NCBI RefSeq assembly: GCF_011065895.1 | Contig: NZ_JAALCR010000020.1 | Span: 82,031-146,030, forward strand | Length of the DNA stretch: 64,000 nucleotides | Source: Paludisphaera rhizosphaerae | GTDB lineage: Bacteria; Planctomycetota; Planctomycetia; Isosphaerales; Isosphaeraceae | Direction of reading: 5' to 3' | Part shown: positions 45,491 through 54,375 of the stretch, piece after piece | Position numbering within the stretch: the stretch's first letter is position 1 | How the letters are laid out: each line of letters opens with the position of its first letter | The notes under the pieces: generated by a model | Seen by the model: only the letters and a program-made list of their open reading frames with translations | Database searches by the model: none | What the model was told of the DNA's origin: nothing | Program-made: the position numbers and the translations under genes

Positions 45491-45771
45491 CGGCAAGCTC
45501 CCCGGATGAGAGTCCATCGATCCTCGGGGCGGTTCGTCCGCCTCGGCACTCCCATACAGTTACTAAACACGGCTGCCCGGAGCAACATAATTCATCAAAG
45601 AACTTTGATGTATCATGACCTTCTCGATAAGCCTGATCGGCTCGCGTAGTATTCCGAGGGCGATATCCGATAAAGATGACGGGAAAACTCAGGATTAAAC
45701 TTGACAATGACGATAGGAATGGTAATTATGGAGTGGAAGTCCCGACCGATCCTCCACTGAGGCTTTTAGTC

Positions 45772-45990
45772 ATGTCTCGAATCTCCTGGACGCTCGCCTC
45801 CTCGTCCGTGTCGGTTGCTCAGGCCGCTGCCTCGACGTATGAGCCTGTCGCTGCTTCGTTTACGCCGGTCGCGGGTGGCTTCATGGTGGGCAGCCCCTGG
45901 GCGGCGATGTACCGGTTGGCTTACGAGCAGGCGCTGGCGATGACCGGGCCTTCGCGTTTTCAGAAGATGCTTGAACCCTGTATGAACTGA
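45772..45990 (+). CDS. Small protein of unknown function before the second Rrf2 gene
   Basis: A 72-aa ORF from ATG 45772 (MSRISWTLASSSVSVAQAAA). It is rich in Ala, Ser and Pro, with MVGSPWAAMYRLAYEQALAM in the second half and MLEPCMN at the end. A weak TGAGG site precedes the start. It is 48 bp before the second Rrf2 gene on the same strand. Its family is unknown. The surrounding 45540-45770 stretch is AT-richer and could hold the promoters for this gene and the divergent Met/Cys-rich gene. Confidence 0.5.
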   Translation: MSRISWTLASSSVSVAQAAASTYEPVAASFTPVAGGFMVGSPWAAMYRLAYEQALAMTGPSRFQKMLEPCMN

Positions 45991-46038
45991 CGGTCAGGGA
46001 GTTGTCGTCGACGTGAGGCGTATTCCAGGAGGGAACTC

Positions 46039-46449
46039 GTGAGGATATCGGCTAAGGCGGAGTACGCGTGCCTCGCGCTGATCGCCCTGGCCGACCGTCA
46101 TGACGGCGACCGGCCCGTGCCGATCCGCGAGATCGCCGACGCGCAGGATATTCCCGAGACCTTCCTGACCCAGATCCTCATCAGCCTGAGAGGGGCTGGG
46201 CTCGTGGTCAGTACGCGAGGTTCCTCAGGCGGATATCGCCTCGCCCGCGATCCCGCGGAGATCTCTCTGGGAGACGTCCTCCGCGTGATCGACGGCGAGG
46301 AATTTCACGAACGGCCGGCGCGACGGTCCACGCCTCACTCGCTGGCCAGGCTTTGGGAGCGGCTCCGGGCGTCTCAGGTGGACATCCTGGACCGCACCAG
46401 CATCGCTCATCTCGCCACACAGGGCAGGACGCCCGACTGGACGATCTGA
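46039..46449 (+). CDS. Rrf2-family regulator without the cysteine cluster
   Basis: A 136-aa regulator with a GTG start (46039) behind a strong AGGAGGGA site. SAKAEYACLALIALADRH with IREIADAQDIPETFLTQILI forms the helix-turn-helix; GLVVSTRGSSGGYRLARDPA is the wing. The region where Rrf2 proteins carry Cys ligands reads HERPARRSTPHSLARLWERL and has none, so it should not bind a typical Fe-S cluster. It ends PDWTI, as the first Rrf2 protein ends ADWTI, pointing to a common origin. Confidence 0.9.
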   Translation: MRISAKAEYACLALIALADRHDGDRPVPIREIADAQDIPETFLTQILISLRGAGLVVSTRGSSGGYRLARDPAEISLGDVLRVIDGEEFHERPARRSTPHSLARLWERLRASQVDILDRTSIAHLATQGRTPDWTI

Positions 46450-46464
46450 AATCGGGCAGGTTTT

Positions 46465-46875
46465 TCAGGGCTTGACGAGGTACGAGTCGAAGACGCGGAC
46501 CTTCTCGATCTTGGACTTGATGGCGGCGACGAAGTCGTCGTGACGCTTGTTGGCCAGGTACTTGTCGCGGTAGCTGCGATCGGCGAAGACGACGTGCAGG
46601 GCGACGTCGAAGTCCTTCACGCTCGGGCCTTCCTCGACGTCCTCAGCGCGACGGCCGACCGAGAACGACACGCATCCCTCGTGCTTGGTCAGGTAGGTCT
46701 CGCAGTCCTTGACGAAGGCGTCGACGGCCTCCTTCGAGTGGTCCTTGAGCGTGAAGAAGACCATGTGGGCCAGCGGCGAACCCTCTGCGCTTCCCGCGCC
46801 CGAAGAGGCGAACGCCGGGTAGGCCAGGGCGGCTCCGGTCAGCAGCAACGTCGCGATGCAAAGCGCTTTCATCAT
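46465..46875 (-). CDS. Exported Dabb (stress-responsive A/B barrel) protein
   Basis: A 136-aa protein with a signal peptide (MKALCIATLLLTGAALAYPAFA). The Dabb dimeric alpha/beta barrel follows: LAHMVFFTLKDHSKEAVDAFV, HEGCVSFSVGRRAED, FDVALHVVFADRSYRDKYLA. The family usually binds small ligands; function here is unknown. The end is 15 bp from the convergent Rrf2 stop. ATG at 46875 or 46872. Confidence 0.85.
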   Translation of the reverse strand: MMKALCIATLLLTGAALAYPAFASSGAGSAEGSPLAHMVFFTLKDHSKEAVDAFVKDCETYLTKHEGCVSFSVGRRAEDVEEGPSVKDFDVALHVVFADRSYRDKYLANKRHDDFVAAIKSKIEKVRVFDSYLVKP

Positions 46876-46977
46876 GGCTCGTCTCCCGTTCGTCGCATTT
46901 CGGAGGGCATCGGCGACGCCCCTTCGGGAGCCATGATGATCCCCCCGAAGGTCGGCCGCAAGCCGGACGCGGCGGGC

Positions 46978-48303
46978 TTACGCGAGCTTGTCGCGGTGGG
47001 CCCAGACTTTCTCGAACGCTTGCGCGTACTGGTCGACCAACTCGGGGACCTCGGACGTGAAGTAGGGGAGGGCGATCGCGGTTCGATTGGCCTCCTCGGT
47101 CCCCGCGAGGTCGGGGATGAGGGGCTTGTGGTGCCACCATTCGGCCTCGGCGTAGAGCGGCATCTTGTGCTGGAGCGGGTAGCGATGCTCCCGGGCCTTG
47201 ACCCCCTCGGCCTGGAGCGCCTTGACGATCGCGGCGCGGCTTGCGCCGGCCTTGGATTCGTCCAGGAAGAGGATGTTGTTCGCGTAGTAGATCCGGCGGG
47301 CGTCGGCCGGGCAGGGAGGCTCGACGAGCCCCGGGAGCTGCGCGATGCGGTCGTTCAGGCGACGGACCTGCGCCGTGCCCGCGGTGTTCCGCGCGTCCAG
47401 GCCGGCGAGCTGCGCACGGGCCAGGGCTGCGGCCATCGGGTTCATCCGGAGCTTCAGCCCCAGCCCCGTACCGGCGTAGCGGCGATAGGGGCTGTCAGCG
47501 GGGAACTTCGCGGGAATGTCGGAATGGCCGAAAGACGTCGCCCGCTCGTAGTCGGCGCGATCCTGGTACATCCCCATGCCCCCCTCCATGGCGGGGAGCG
47601 GCTTGGTGGTCTGGTAGCTGAAGATCGACATCCGGCCCCAGGCCCCGAGCGGCTTGCCTCGGTAGGCTGCTCCTGGTGCATGGGCGACGTCTTCCAGCAG
47701 AGCCAGACCGTGCTCGCGGGCGAAGGCCGAGACATCGTCCATGGGGCAGGGAAGTCCCATCCAGTGCACGGGCATCATCGCCCGGACATTGGGGGTGAGC
47801 CGGCGGCGGGCGTCGTCGAGGTCGAAGTTGAGGGTCCGCGGGTTCACGTCGACGAACGCGGGGACGAGGCCGAACAGCCGCATCGGCACGATCGACGCGA
47901 AGAACGTGTAACTGGGGACGAGGACCTCGGCGCCCGGCGGGAGGTTCAGCGCGAAGAACATCGCGGCGATGGCGCTGGTGCCGTTGCAGTGGGCCTTGGC
48001 GTACGAGACGCCGAAATGCTCGCGCCAGTCCCGCTCCAGATCGTCGATCGGACCGTAACCCGGATTCCGAAGGACGTCCAGGACGGCGGCCTCCTCGGTG
48101 GGCCCGTAGAGCGGCCAGCGAAAGGCGTCGGCGTGCTTCGAGGTCGGGATGGAGACGGCGGGTCGACCGCCGTCGACGGCCAGCGCCTCGGGCGATGTCG
48201 CTCTCGCGGAACCGGCCAGCCCGCCGGCTGCCAGGGCCCCCGCCGAGGCGAGGACGTCGCGGCGGGTGGTGGAGAATTTCCCGGCCGGCTCGTCGCGTCT
48301 CAT
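46978..48303 (-). CDS. DegT/DnrJ/EryC1/StrS-type aminotransferase with Tat-like leader
   Basis: A 441-aa PLP-dependent enzyme of fold type I. An RRDVLASAGALAAGGLAGS leader (preceded by FSTT) indicates export. The core begins WPLYGPTEEAAVLDVLRNPG, then HCNGTSAIAAMFFALNLPPG (PLP phosphate site), DVNPRTLNFDLDD and FSYQTTKPLPAMEGG, whose Lys should form the Schiff base. The family normally aminates sugar nucleotides in the cytoplasm, so an exported member is odd. It is divergent from the amidohydrolase pair (48429-50095). Confidence 0.85.
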   Translation of the reverse strand: MRRDEPAGKFSTTRRDVLASAGALAAGGLAGSARATSPEALAVDGGRPAVSIPTSKHADAFRWPLYGPTEEAAVLDVLRNPGYGPIDDLERDWREHFGVSYAKAHCNGTSAIAAMFFALNLPPGAEVLVPSYTFFASIVPMRLFGLVPAFVDVNPRTLNFDLDDARRRLTPNVRAMMPVHWMGLPCPMDDVSAFAREHGLALLEDVAHAPGAAYRGKPLGAWGRMSIFSYQTTKPLPAMEGGMGMYQDRADYERATSFGHSDIPAKFPADSPYRRYAGTGLGLKLRMNPMAAALARAQLAGLDARNTAGTAQVRRLNDRIAQLPGLVEPPCPADARRIYYANNILFLDESKAGASRAAIVKALQAEGVKAREHRYPLQHKMPLYAEAEWWHHKPLIPDLAGTEEANRTAIALPYFTSEVPELVDQYAQAFEKVWAHRDKLA

Positions 48304-48428
48304 GGGCGATTGAACTCCCGTCGATGGTTCAGGGGCGGCTTGATAGGGCGAGCCTCGTCGTCTAGCCTGATCCTACCGACTGCGGCCCCGCGCCGCACCC
48401 GTAATCGCGATCCGATCGAGACGAGGCC

Positions 48429-49322
48429 ATGACCGAACTCCCAGATCCTGAAACCTCCTCGCGGCGCTCGTTCCTGACGCGTTCGGCGTCGCTCGCCGCC
48501 CTGGGCGGGCTGACTGCGTCGACCGTGGAGCGATCCGTCGCGGCCGAGCCGGCTTCCGGGGTGATCGACGCCCACGCCCATCTGAATCACCGCTCGCGGG
48601 ATTCGTGGGAGGCCGACGATCGAGCCCTGATCGACGCGGCCGATCGACTCGGAATTGACCGCCTCTGCTGCTCGATCCTGACCCCGAAGCGTCCGTCGAC
48701 CGCCGACGGTTTCCGGGAGTGCAACCGTTGGATGCTCGACGCGATGAAGCGGTTTCCCGGGCGAGTCCTGGGTTATTGCTACGTCAATCCAGGGTGCGGG
48801 GCTGAGGCCGTCGACGAGGTCCGCCGCTGCGTGGGCGACCTGGGTTTTATCGGCGTGAAGCTCTACAACGAATACTTCTGCACCGACCCCATCGTCTTCC
48901 CGGTGATCGAGGCGGCCATCGAGTTCGGCGTCCCGATCCTCCAGCACGCCGGGCACGCTCATCATCCGCTCCCCGGCCAGCCTCGCATCTCCGACGGCGG
49001 CAGGATCGCCGAGCTGGCCGCTCGCTACCCTGAGGCCAAGCTGATCTGCGCCCACATCTGCGGCGGCGGCGACTGGGAGTGGACCATCAAGGCCCTGCGT
49101 CACTCCCCCTCGGTGTTTCTCGACACCAGCGGCAGCGTCCCGGACGACGCCGTGATCGAGATGGCGGTCCGCGTGATTGGCGCGGATCGGCTTCTTTTCG
49201 CATGCGACTCGTCGATGACCACGAGCGTGGGACGGATGCGCGGCGCCGACCTCTCCACGGAGGACAGGGCGAAAATCATGGGCGCCAACATGGCGAAGAT
49301 TCTGGCGGGAAAGAAGCGATGA
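48429..49322 (+). CDS. Exported amidohydrolase family protein
   Basis: A 297-aa protein with a Tat-like leader (SSRRSFLTRSASLAALGG). The amidohydrolase-2 barrel has metal motif DAHAH (H49, H51), LQHAGHAHH, LICAHICGGG and the late Asp in LFACDSSM, so the metal site is complete. These enzymes hydrolyse or decarboxylate cyclic or aromatic compounds. Its stop overlaps the ATG of a second amidohydrolase-like gene (ATGA). Confidence 0.85.
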   Translation: MTELPDPETSSRRSFLTRSASLAALGGLTASTVERSVAAEPASGVIDAHAHLNHRSRDSWEADDRALIDAADRLGIDRLCCSILTPKRPSTADGFRECNRWMLDAMKRFPGRVLGYCYVNPGCGAEAVDEVRRCVGDLGFIGVKLYNEYFCTDPIVFPVIEAAIEFGVPILQHAGHAHHPLPGQPRISDGGRIAELAARYPEAKLICAHICGGGDWEWTIKALRHSPSVFLDTSGSVPDDAVIEMAVRVIGADRLLFACDSSMTTSVGRMRGADLSTEDRAKIMGANMAKILAGKKR

Positions 49323-50095
49323 TCCTCGACGTCAATGCCTACATCGGGCCTTTCGCCTTTCGGGCCCTGCGACACGATACGGCCGCCGGGCTGGCGGCGC
49401 TGATGGCAGCCAAGGGGATCGACCGGGCGATCGTCTCCAGCGCCCTCGCCATCACCTACCGCAATACTCAGACGGCCAACGAGGCGCTCGCCGCGGAGAT
49501 CAAGCCGCATGGCGGACGCTTGATCCCATTCGCCGTGATCAATCCGGCGTACGCGGGTTGGCGCGACGACCTGGAAGCCTGCCGCACCCTGGGATTTCGT
49601 GGCCTGCGGATTTATCCCGCGTGGCACGGGTATGCACTGGGCGACTCGATCTGCCTGGAGCTGGTCGACGCGGCGACGGCGATGGGAATGGTGATCTCGA
49701 TCCCGATGCGAGTGGAGGACGTCCGCAACCAGAGCTGGCTCGTCGACGTGCCCGAGGTCCCCCTCGCAGACGTCGCGAAGCTGGTCGCTGCGCGGCCGGC
49801 GGCCCGGTTCATGCTCCTCAACGGTGCGGGATATGCGAACGGCCCGCTCGGTCGCAAGGACGCCTTGCCGGCGAACTACCTGATCGAGATCTCCCGGATG
49901 GACTCGGTCCTGACCGATGAGATCGGCCGGCTCGTCTCCAACCTGGGGGCCGATCGGCTGGCGTTCGGCACGGGCATGCCACTCCACTACCCGGACGCCG
50001 GGCTGCTCAAACTGGAGATCCTGCGAGCCTCCGACGCGGACAAGGCGAAGATCGCCTGGGGCAACGCCGCCGCCTGGCTCGGACTCGACGGCTGA
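49319..50095 (+). CDS. Amidohydrolase-like protein lacking the HxH metal motif
   Basis: A 258-aa amidohydrolase-2-like barrel without leader. The first strand reads MILDVNAYIGPFAF, where the usual HxH is N and Y. LRIYPAWHGYAL, VISIPMRVED, FMLLNGAGYANG and LAFGTGMPLHYP follow at the expected places. Metal binding should therefore be impaired or altered. Coupled to the complete paralogue by ATGA, it may act as a subunit of a heteromer. The long upstream open frame is only a shadow of the first gene. Confidence 0.82.
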   Translation: MILDVNAYIGPFAFRALRHDTAAGLAALMAAKGIDRAIVSSALAITYRNTQTANEALAAEIKPHGGRLIPFAVINPAYAGWRDDLEACRTLGFRGLRIYPAWHGYALGDSICLELVDAATAMGMVISIPMRVEDVRNQSWLVDVPEVPLADVAKLVAARPAARFMLLNGAGYANGPLGRKDALPANYLIEISRMDSVLTDEIGRLVSNLGADRLAFGTGMPLHYPDAGLLKLEILRASDADKAKIAWGNAAAWLGLDG

Positions 50096-50111
50096 CGTCG
50101 GAGCGCGCGAA

Positions 50112-50144
50112 ACGGGCCGGAGAGATTACGTCTCCCCGGCCCGT
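50112..50144. terminator. Bidirectional hairpin between convergent genes
   Basis: ACGGGCCGGAGAGA (50112-50125) pairs with TCTCCCCGGCCCGT (50131-50144) with one mismatch and a 5-base loop. It lies 17 bp after the amidohydrolase stop and 18 bp before the convergent RTX gene's stop, the expected place for a shared terminator. There is no T run. Confidence 0.6.
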
Positions 50145-50161
50145 CGGCGACTGCGAAGCGA

Positions 50162-51181
50162 TCACCAGTGCCAGTCGTTCTCGGTGGTGTCGCCCTGGGA
50201 GCTGCTGTAATCGCCGAAGACGTCCTGGTCGTCGTAGCTGAAGACGCTCTTGTGACGGATGAACTTGTCGGCGCCGGCGCCGCCGTAGACGTATTCGACG
50301 TAGTCGAGGCTGCCGGTGCGGAAGCCGGCGTCGAGGCGGTCGTTGCCGTTCTGGCCGTAGAGGCGGTCCCGGCCGTCGCCGCCGCGGAGGTCGTCGTTGC
50401 CGTCGCCGCCGTAGAGGTAGTCGTCGCCGCCGTTCCCCTCGATGTAGTCGTTGCCATAGCTGCCGTCGAGGGTGTCGTTGCCGTTGCCCCCGTACATCCG
50501 GTCGTCGCCCCAGTTGCCGGTGAGGTAGTCGTTGTCGTTGCCGCCGTCCATGTAGTCGTTGCCGTCGCCGCCGTACATGGAATCGTTGCCGTCCTGGCCG
50601 TACATCGAGTCGTTGCCCGAACCGCCGTCCATGTAGTCGGCGCCGGAGCCGCCGTACATGGAGTCTGCGTCGGCGCCGCCGAAGAGGTAGTCGTTCCCCG
50701 ACCCGCCGTCGAGGACGTCGGAGCCGCCGTTGCCGTAGAGGGTGTCGTTGCCATTGCCGCCGATCAGGGTGTCGCGGCCCGAGCCGCCGGACATCCAGTC
50801 GTTGCCGTCGCCGGCGTTGGCGTACATCGGAGCATAAGTGTTGTTGATGATCGTGTCGTTGCCCCCCTTCGCCTGGATCGACAGCGGGGAGGACGAGCTG
50901 AGCCTGTAGCTGTAGCCGACGCTCAACGTCTGGGTCGTCGACGAGAGCAGGACGCCGCCCGACCGCTTCTCCAGCTTAAGCGTCACCGAGCCGTTGTAGC
51001 CCGGCTGATAGTTGAGGACCTGGATCGTGTCGTCGTAGTCCGAGCCGTCGACGGAGATGTAGCGATCGCCGTTGGAATAAGCCTGGATCGAGGCGCTCAG
51101 AGCGGTATCGGCGGAGAGGACCACGCGACCTTCGAGGGCCGTCAGGGAGGGGCGATAGGACCGACGCGAAGACCTGCTCAT
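50162..51181 (-). CDS. RTX-type calcium-binding repeat protein with LEPR-XLL-like motif, copy A
   Basis: A 339-aa protein. SLTALEGRVVLSADTALSAS near residue 12 is a variant of the LEPR-XLL motif of planctomycete surface proteins. A beta-rich segment follows (about 30-130), then around fifteen GGxGxDxLxG nonapeptides (from DGNDWMSGGSGRDTLIGG to YGQNGNDRLDAG), which form a Ca2+-filled beta-roll. The C-terminus (YGGAGADKFIRHKSVFSYDD, ending ENDWHW) is shared with copy B. ATG 51181 is preferred over 51229. It probably acts as a structural surface protein. Confidence 0.88.
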   Translation of the reverse strand: MSRSSRRSYRPSLTALEGRVVLSADTALSASIQAYSNGDRYISVDGSDYDDTIQVLNYQPGYNGSVTLKLEKRSGGVLLSSTTQTLSVGYSYRLSSSSPLSIQAKGGNDTIINNTYAPMYANAGDGNDWMSGGSGRDTLIGGNGNDTLYGNGGSDVLDGGSGNDYLFGGADADSMYGGSGADYMDGGSGNDSMYGQDGNDSMYGGDGNDYMDGGNDNDYLTGNWGDDRMYGGNGNDTLDGSYGNDYIEGNGGDDYLYGGDGNDDLRGGDGRDRLYGQNGNDRLDAGFRTGSLDYVEYVYGGAGADKFIRHKSVFSYDDQDVFGDYSSSQGDTTENDWHW

Positions 51182-51550
51182 GGTGATTTCCCTTGCCGCT
51201 CGCGGCGGCCTTTCAGGACCTTGGCCCACCCTTCCCCGCGACGCTTCGCGTCACGACCGGTCGGGCGACGCCGAGTTATCACCACCCCCGTCGCCATCGG
51301 ACACGGAATCGGTATTAAAAAGCGTAAATGAAACGATGGCTCTTTTGACGGCCTGCGCGCACGACGAAATCGGCTCCCCGAGGACGATCTCGTCGCCGGC
51401 CGAGGCGGCCGGGGCGAGACGTTCCTGCAGGGGCCGATTCCGGGGCCGGGCCCGATCGGAAATCGTGATGCGGAGCCTCGCAAGACGGCTCCGAAAGGGG
51501 GGCCCTCGTCGGGTCGGGGAGGTGTGGCCCCGGCACGACGATCGATTGGA
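51182..51550. other. Gap between the two RTX genes
   Basis: A 369-bp region without a supported gene. The 100 bp next to copy A (around 51230-51310) resemble the sequence upstream of copy B (52600-52690), including CGACGC...GTTATCACCA and CGGACAC, so the duplication that made the pair reached into the upstream region. This conserved stretch is the likely promoter. Confidence 0.55.
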
Positions 51551-52564
51551 TCACCAGTGCCAGTTGGTCTCGGTGGTGTCGCCCTGGCCGCTGTTGTAGT
51601 CGCTGAAGTAATCGATGTCGTCGAAGCTGAAGACGCTCTTGTGGCGGACGAAGGTGTCGGCCCCAGCGCCCCCTTGGAGGTACTCGCCGTAGTCGATGCT
51701 CCCGCCGATGCGGTAGCCGGCGTCGAGGTAGTCGTTGCCGTTGCCGCCGTAGAGGCGGTCGTAGCCGGCCTCGCCGCGGAGCTGGTCGTTGCCGTCGCCG
51801 CCGTAGAGGTAATCGTCGCCGTCGCCGCCGTAGAGCTTGTCGTCGCCGGCGTCGCCGGAGAGTGTGTCGTTCCCCGCGTATCCGTACAGGTTGTCGTTGC
51901 CGGCCCCGCCGGAGAGATAATCGTTCCCCGAGCCGCCGTCGACGTAGTCGTTGCCGTCGCCGCCGTAGACGGTGTCATCCCCTCCCATGCCGAGCACGGA
52001 ATCATTGCCCGACTCGCCGTCGAGGAAGTCGTTGCCGTCGCCGCCGTAGACGGTGTCATTGCCCGAACCGGCGCGGATGGTGTCGTTGCCGGCGCCGCCG
52101 TCGAGGTAGTCGTCGCCCGCGTTGCCATAGATGGTGTCGTTGCCGTTCCCGCCATTGATGTAGTCGCGGGAGGTGCCGCCGTAGAACCAGTCGTTGCCGT
52201 CGCCGCCGTCGGCGTACATCGGCGCGGAGGTGTTGTTGATGATCGTGTCGTTGCCCCCCTTCGCCTGGATCGACAACGGCGACGTGGTGCTCAAGGAGTG
52301 GCTGGAGCCGGCGTGGTAGGTGGCGGTTGAGGAGGAGAGCTTTACGCCGTTGGACCACTTCTCCAGCTTGAGGGTGATCGAGCCGTTGTACCCCGGCTGG
52401 TAGTTGAGCACCTGGATGGTGTCGTCGTAGTCGGACCCGTCGACGACGATGTAGCGGTCGCCGTTGGAGTACGACTGGATCGAGGCGCTCAGGACGGTGT
52501 CGGCGGAGAGGACGACGCGGCCTTCAAGGGCGGTGAGGGACGGACGGAAGGATCGCTTGCCCAT
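51551..52564 (-). CDS. RTX-type calcium-binding repeat protein with LEPR-XLL-like motif, copy B
   Basis: A 337-aa paralogue of the preceding protein with the same plan: SLTALEGRVVLSADTVLSAS near the N-terminus, a beta-rich segment containing GYNGSITLKLEKWSNGV, many GGxGNDxLxGG repeats (about 120-270), and the shared end ADTFVRHKSVFSFDD with TETNWHW. The ATG at 52564 aligns with that of copy A. Repeats differ in number and order between the copies, as expected from slippage. It is probably a calcium-stabilised surface protein. Confidence 0.88.
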   Translation of the reverse strand: MGKRSFRPSLTALEGRVVLSADTVLSASIQSYSNGDRYIVVDGSDYDDTIQVLNYQPGYNGSITLKLEKWSNGVKLSSSTATYHAGSSHSLSTTSPLSIQAKGGNDTIINNTSAPMYADGGDGNDWFYGGTSRDYINGGNGNDTIYGNAGDDYLDGGAGNDTIRAGSGNDTVYGGDGNDFLDGESGNDSVLGMGGDDTVYGGDGNDYVDGGSGNDYLSGGAGNDNLYGYAGNDTLSGDAGDDKLYGGDGDDYLYGGDGNDQLRGEAGYDRLYGGNGNDYLDAGYRIGGSIDYGEYLQGGAGADTFVRHKSVFSFDDIDYFSDYNSGQGDTTETNWHW

Positions 52565-52725
52565 TGGTGACTCTCCCGGCCGCCCACGGGCGGCCCTCTC
52601 GGGACCCGGCTTTCAGCCCGCCTCGCGACGCCTCGCATCGCGACAGAACGGTCCGACGCCGGGTTATCACCATTCGGGGGCCCGCCGGACACAGCCGGGG
52701 GAAATAAGTCGAGAGGGTCGTCGGC

Positions 52726-54375
52726 TCAGGGCTTCGATTGGGGAGGGGCGGGGAGGATTGTGAGCCAGGGGCGTTCCGTCTCGATCTCGAAGTCCGCGAT
52801 CTTGGCTCGGGCCGTCCGCTCGAACCCGCCGTCTCCGCGGGCTCGCCCGACGATGCGGAATGGTCCGGAGGCGGCCTCGCCTTGGGAGCGGATTTCCAGC
52901 GTCGCCTTCTTCGCCGAGTCGCCGGAAGCCGCCGACGAGACCGGTTTGACCTCGACGCCGGCGGGAAGGTCTTCGGCTTGCAGTTCGATCTCGCCGCCGA
53001 ATCCGCCCTTGCGGTCGATCGTCACGACGACCTTGGTTTCCTTGCCGTGAGCGACTTCGAACACGTCGTTCGCCAGCGTCAGACTGAAATCAGGGGTCGA
53101 CCGAACCACGCTGAGGAGGTAGGCGAATCTCGGTCCCCCTCGATCGTGCAGGTCGCGGACGACCACCCGGAACTCGCCGTCTTCCTTGGGGGAGAACCTC
53201 AACTCCGGATCCTTGGACTCGCCGACGTCGTCCGTCTCGGCCAGCACCTCGCCAGTCGGCCCGAGGATCGACAAGACAGCGTCCAGCGGAAGACCGAACG
53301 CGCGCGACTCCAGCCGGAAGCGACGGGTCTCCCCCTTCTTCAGGCCGATCCGATAGGCGTCCCGATCCCCCGGCGGGTCGATCCGGCCGGAGACCGAGGC
53401 GAGGTCGTTGAGGGTCTGGGGATGATCTGGCTCGTTAATCTCGGCCTCGACCGCCAGTGGGCCCGAGACTCGCCGCACCTCGGCGGCCCCGGCCAGGGGG
53501 GCATGCGTCAGGGCGATGCGATCGGGGACGCCGGGAGAGGCGACGAGGACGGAGAAGGGCCCGGAACGGGGGATGTTCGGTCCCTCGGCGGCGACCACGG
53601 CCAGGCTCTCGCGCGGTACGGCGAGCGGGAAGGCGTGGTCGATGAATCCGTCGGTCGTGAGGGTGAGCCGATAGATGTAGTCGTCGCCGCCGGCGAATCG
53701 GATGCTGCTGTCCGGCTTCGCCGGGAAGGCGAAGAGCCGGACGATGTAGGTTCCGTCTGAAGGCGCGTCGAAGACGATCCGCGGGTCGAGACCGCCGGCG
53801 TCGTCGTTCTGAGCCAGCACGAACCCATCGGCCGAGACGACCTGGAGCACGCCGTCCATCGGTGAGCCGAGAGAACGGGCGGCCTCGACGTCCGCCGTGA
53901 GCGTCGCACCGGCTTTCAGGTCGACCGCGAAGCCGTCGACGTCACCCCGCCTGGCGAGCCGGCCGTTGATGGTAGTGCGGGGCTCGCTGAGCTTCTGGGG
54001 CCGTCTCGGGTCGTCGTTGGGCTCCGCCTCGGCCGTCTCGGGCAAGGCGCCCACGATAAACGGCCGGAGGCTTGTCGCCCCGTCCTGGTCGTAGACGCGC
54101 AGCCAGCGCACGCCGGGAGCGGCGTCGGGCGCGACGACGATCGAGAGGACGCCTTTCTTCTCCGTCGCTGCAACCGAAAGCCCTTCGCCGTCGACCCAGC
54201 ATTTCACCGGCCAGTGGTCGAACGTCCCGGACATGGTCACGGAAGCCGACTGGCCTCGAGCGGCTCCGGGGGGGAACAGCCCGGTGAGCGTGGGAGGCTT
54301 GGCCTTCAAAGGTCGGTTAAGCGAGGCGAGCAAAACGAGTGCGAGCAGCGAGGCGAGGAGACGAGGCCGGCTCAT
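52726..54375 (-). CDS. Exported PPC-type (pre-peptidase C-terminal) domain protein
   Basis: A 549-aa protein with signal peptide LLASLLALVLLASLNRPLKA. PPC-like beta-sandwiches repeat: EAEPNDDPRRPQKLSEPRTT with GRLARRGDVDGFAVDLKAG, and EINEPDHPQTLNDLASVSGR with DPPGDRDAYRIGLKKGET. The E-xNDD and D-x-DxF/Y residues are typical. No peptidase domain is present, as common in planctomycete members found beside DUF1501 genes. ATG 54375 overlaps the DUF1501 stop (ATGA); the frame is open to 54576 only as antisense or shadow. Confidence 0.85.
   Translation of the reverse strand: MSRPRLLASLLALVLLASLNRPLKAKPPTLTGLFPPGAARGQSASVTMSGTFDHWPVKCWVDGEGLSVAATEKKGVLSIVVAPDAAPGVRWLRVYDQDGATSLRPFIVGALPETAEAEPNDDPRRPQKLSEPRTTINGRLARRGDVDGFAVDLKAGATLTADVEAARSLGSPMDGVLQVVSADGFVLAQNDDAGGLDPRIVFDAPSDGTYIVRLFAFPAKPDSSIRFAGGDDYIYRLTLTTDGFIDHAFPLAVPRESLAVVAAEGPNIPRSGPFSVLVASPGVPDRIALTHAPLAGAAEVRRVSGPLAVEAEINEPDHPQTLNDLASVSGRIDPPGDRDAYRIGLKKGETRRFRLESRAFGLPLDAVLSILGPTGEVLAETDDVGESKDPELRFSPKEDGEFRVVVRDLHDRGGPRFAYLLSVVRSTPDFSLTLANDVFEVAHGKETKVVVTIDRKGGFGGEIELQAEDLPAGVEVKPVSSAASGDSAKKATLEIRSQGEAASGPFRIVGRARGDGGFERTARAKIADFEIETERPWLTILPAPPQSKP

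Noticed and set aside
37553..45649. A 2698-codon plus-strand open frame
   Set aside because: It runs antisense through the 1387-aa fusion gene and the deacetylase and crosses the PEP-CTERM and Rrf2 genes in another frame. Its product is Arg/Gly-rich with no domain; it is a by-product of high G+C content.
50300..52200. Regular short repeats that might suggest a CRISPR array
   Set aside because: The period is 27 bp (nine codons), repeats are degenerate and in frame with the RTX nonapeptides, and no unique spacers exist.
50168..52330. Long plus-strand open frames rich in Val and Ala opposite the RTX genes
   Set aside because: They mirror the GGxGxDxL repeat codons on the minus strand; the minus-strand proteins have the conserved motifs and N-terminal signals.
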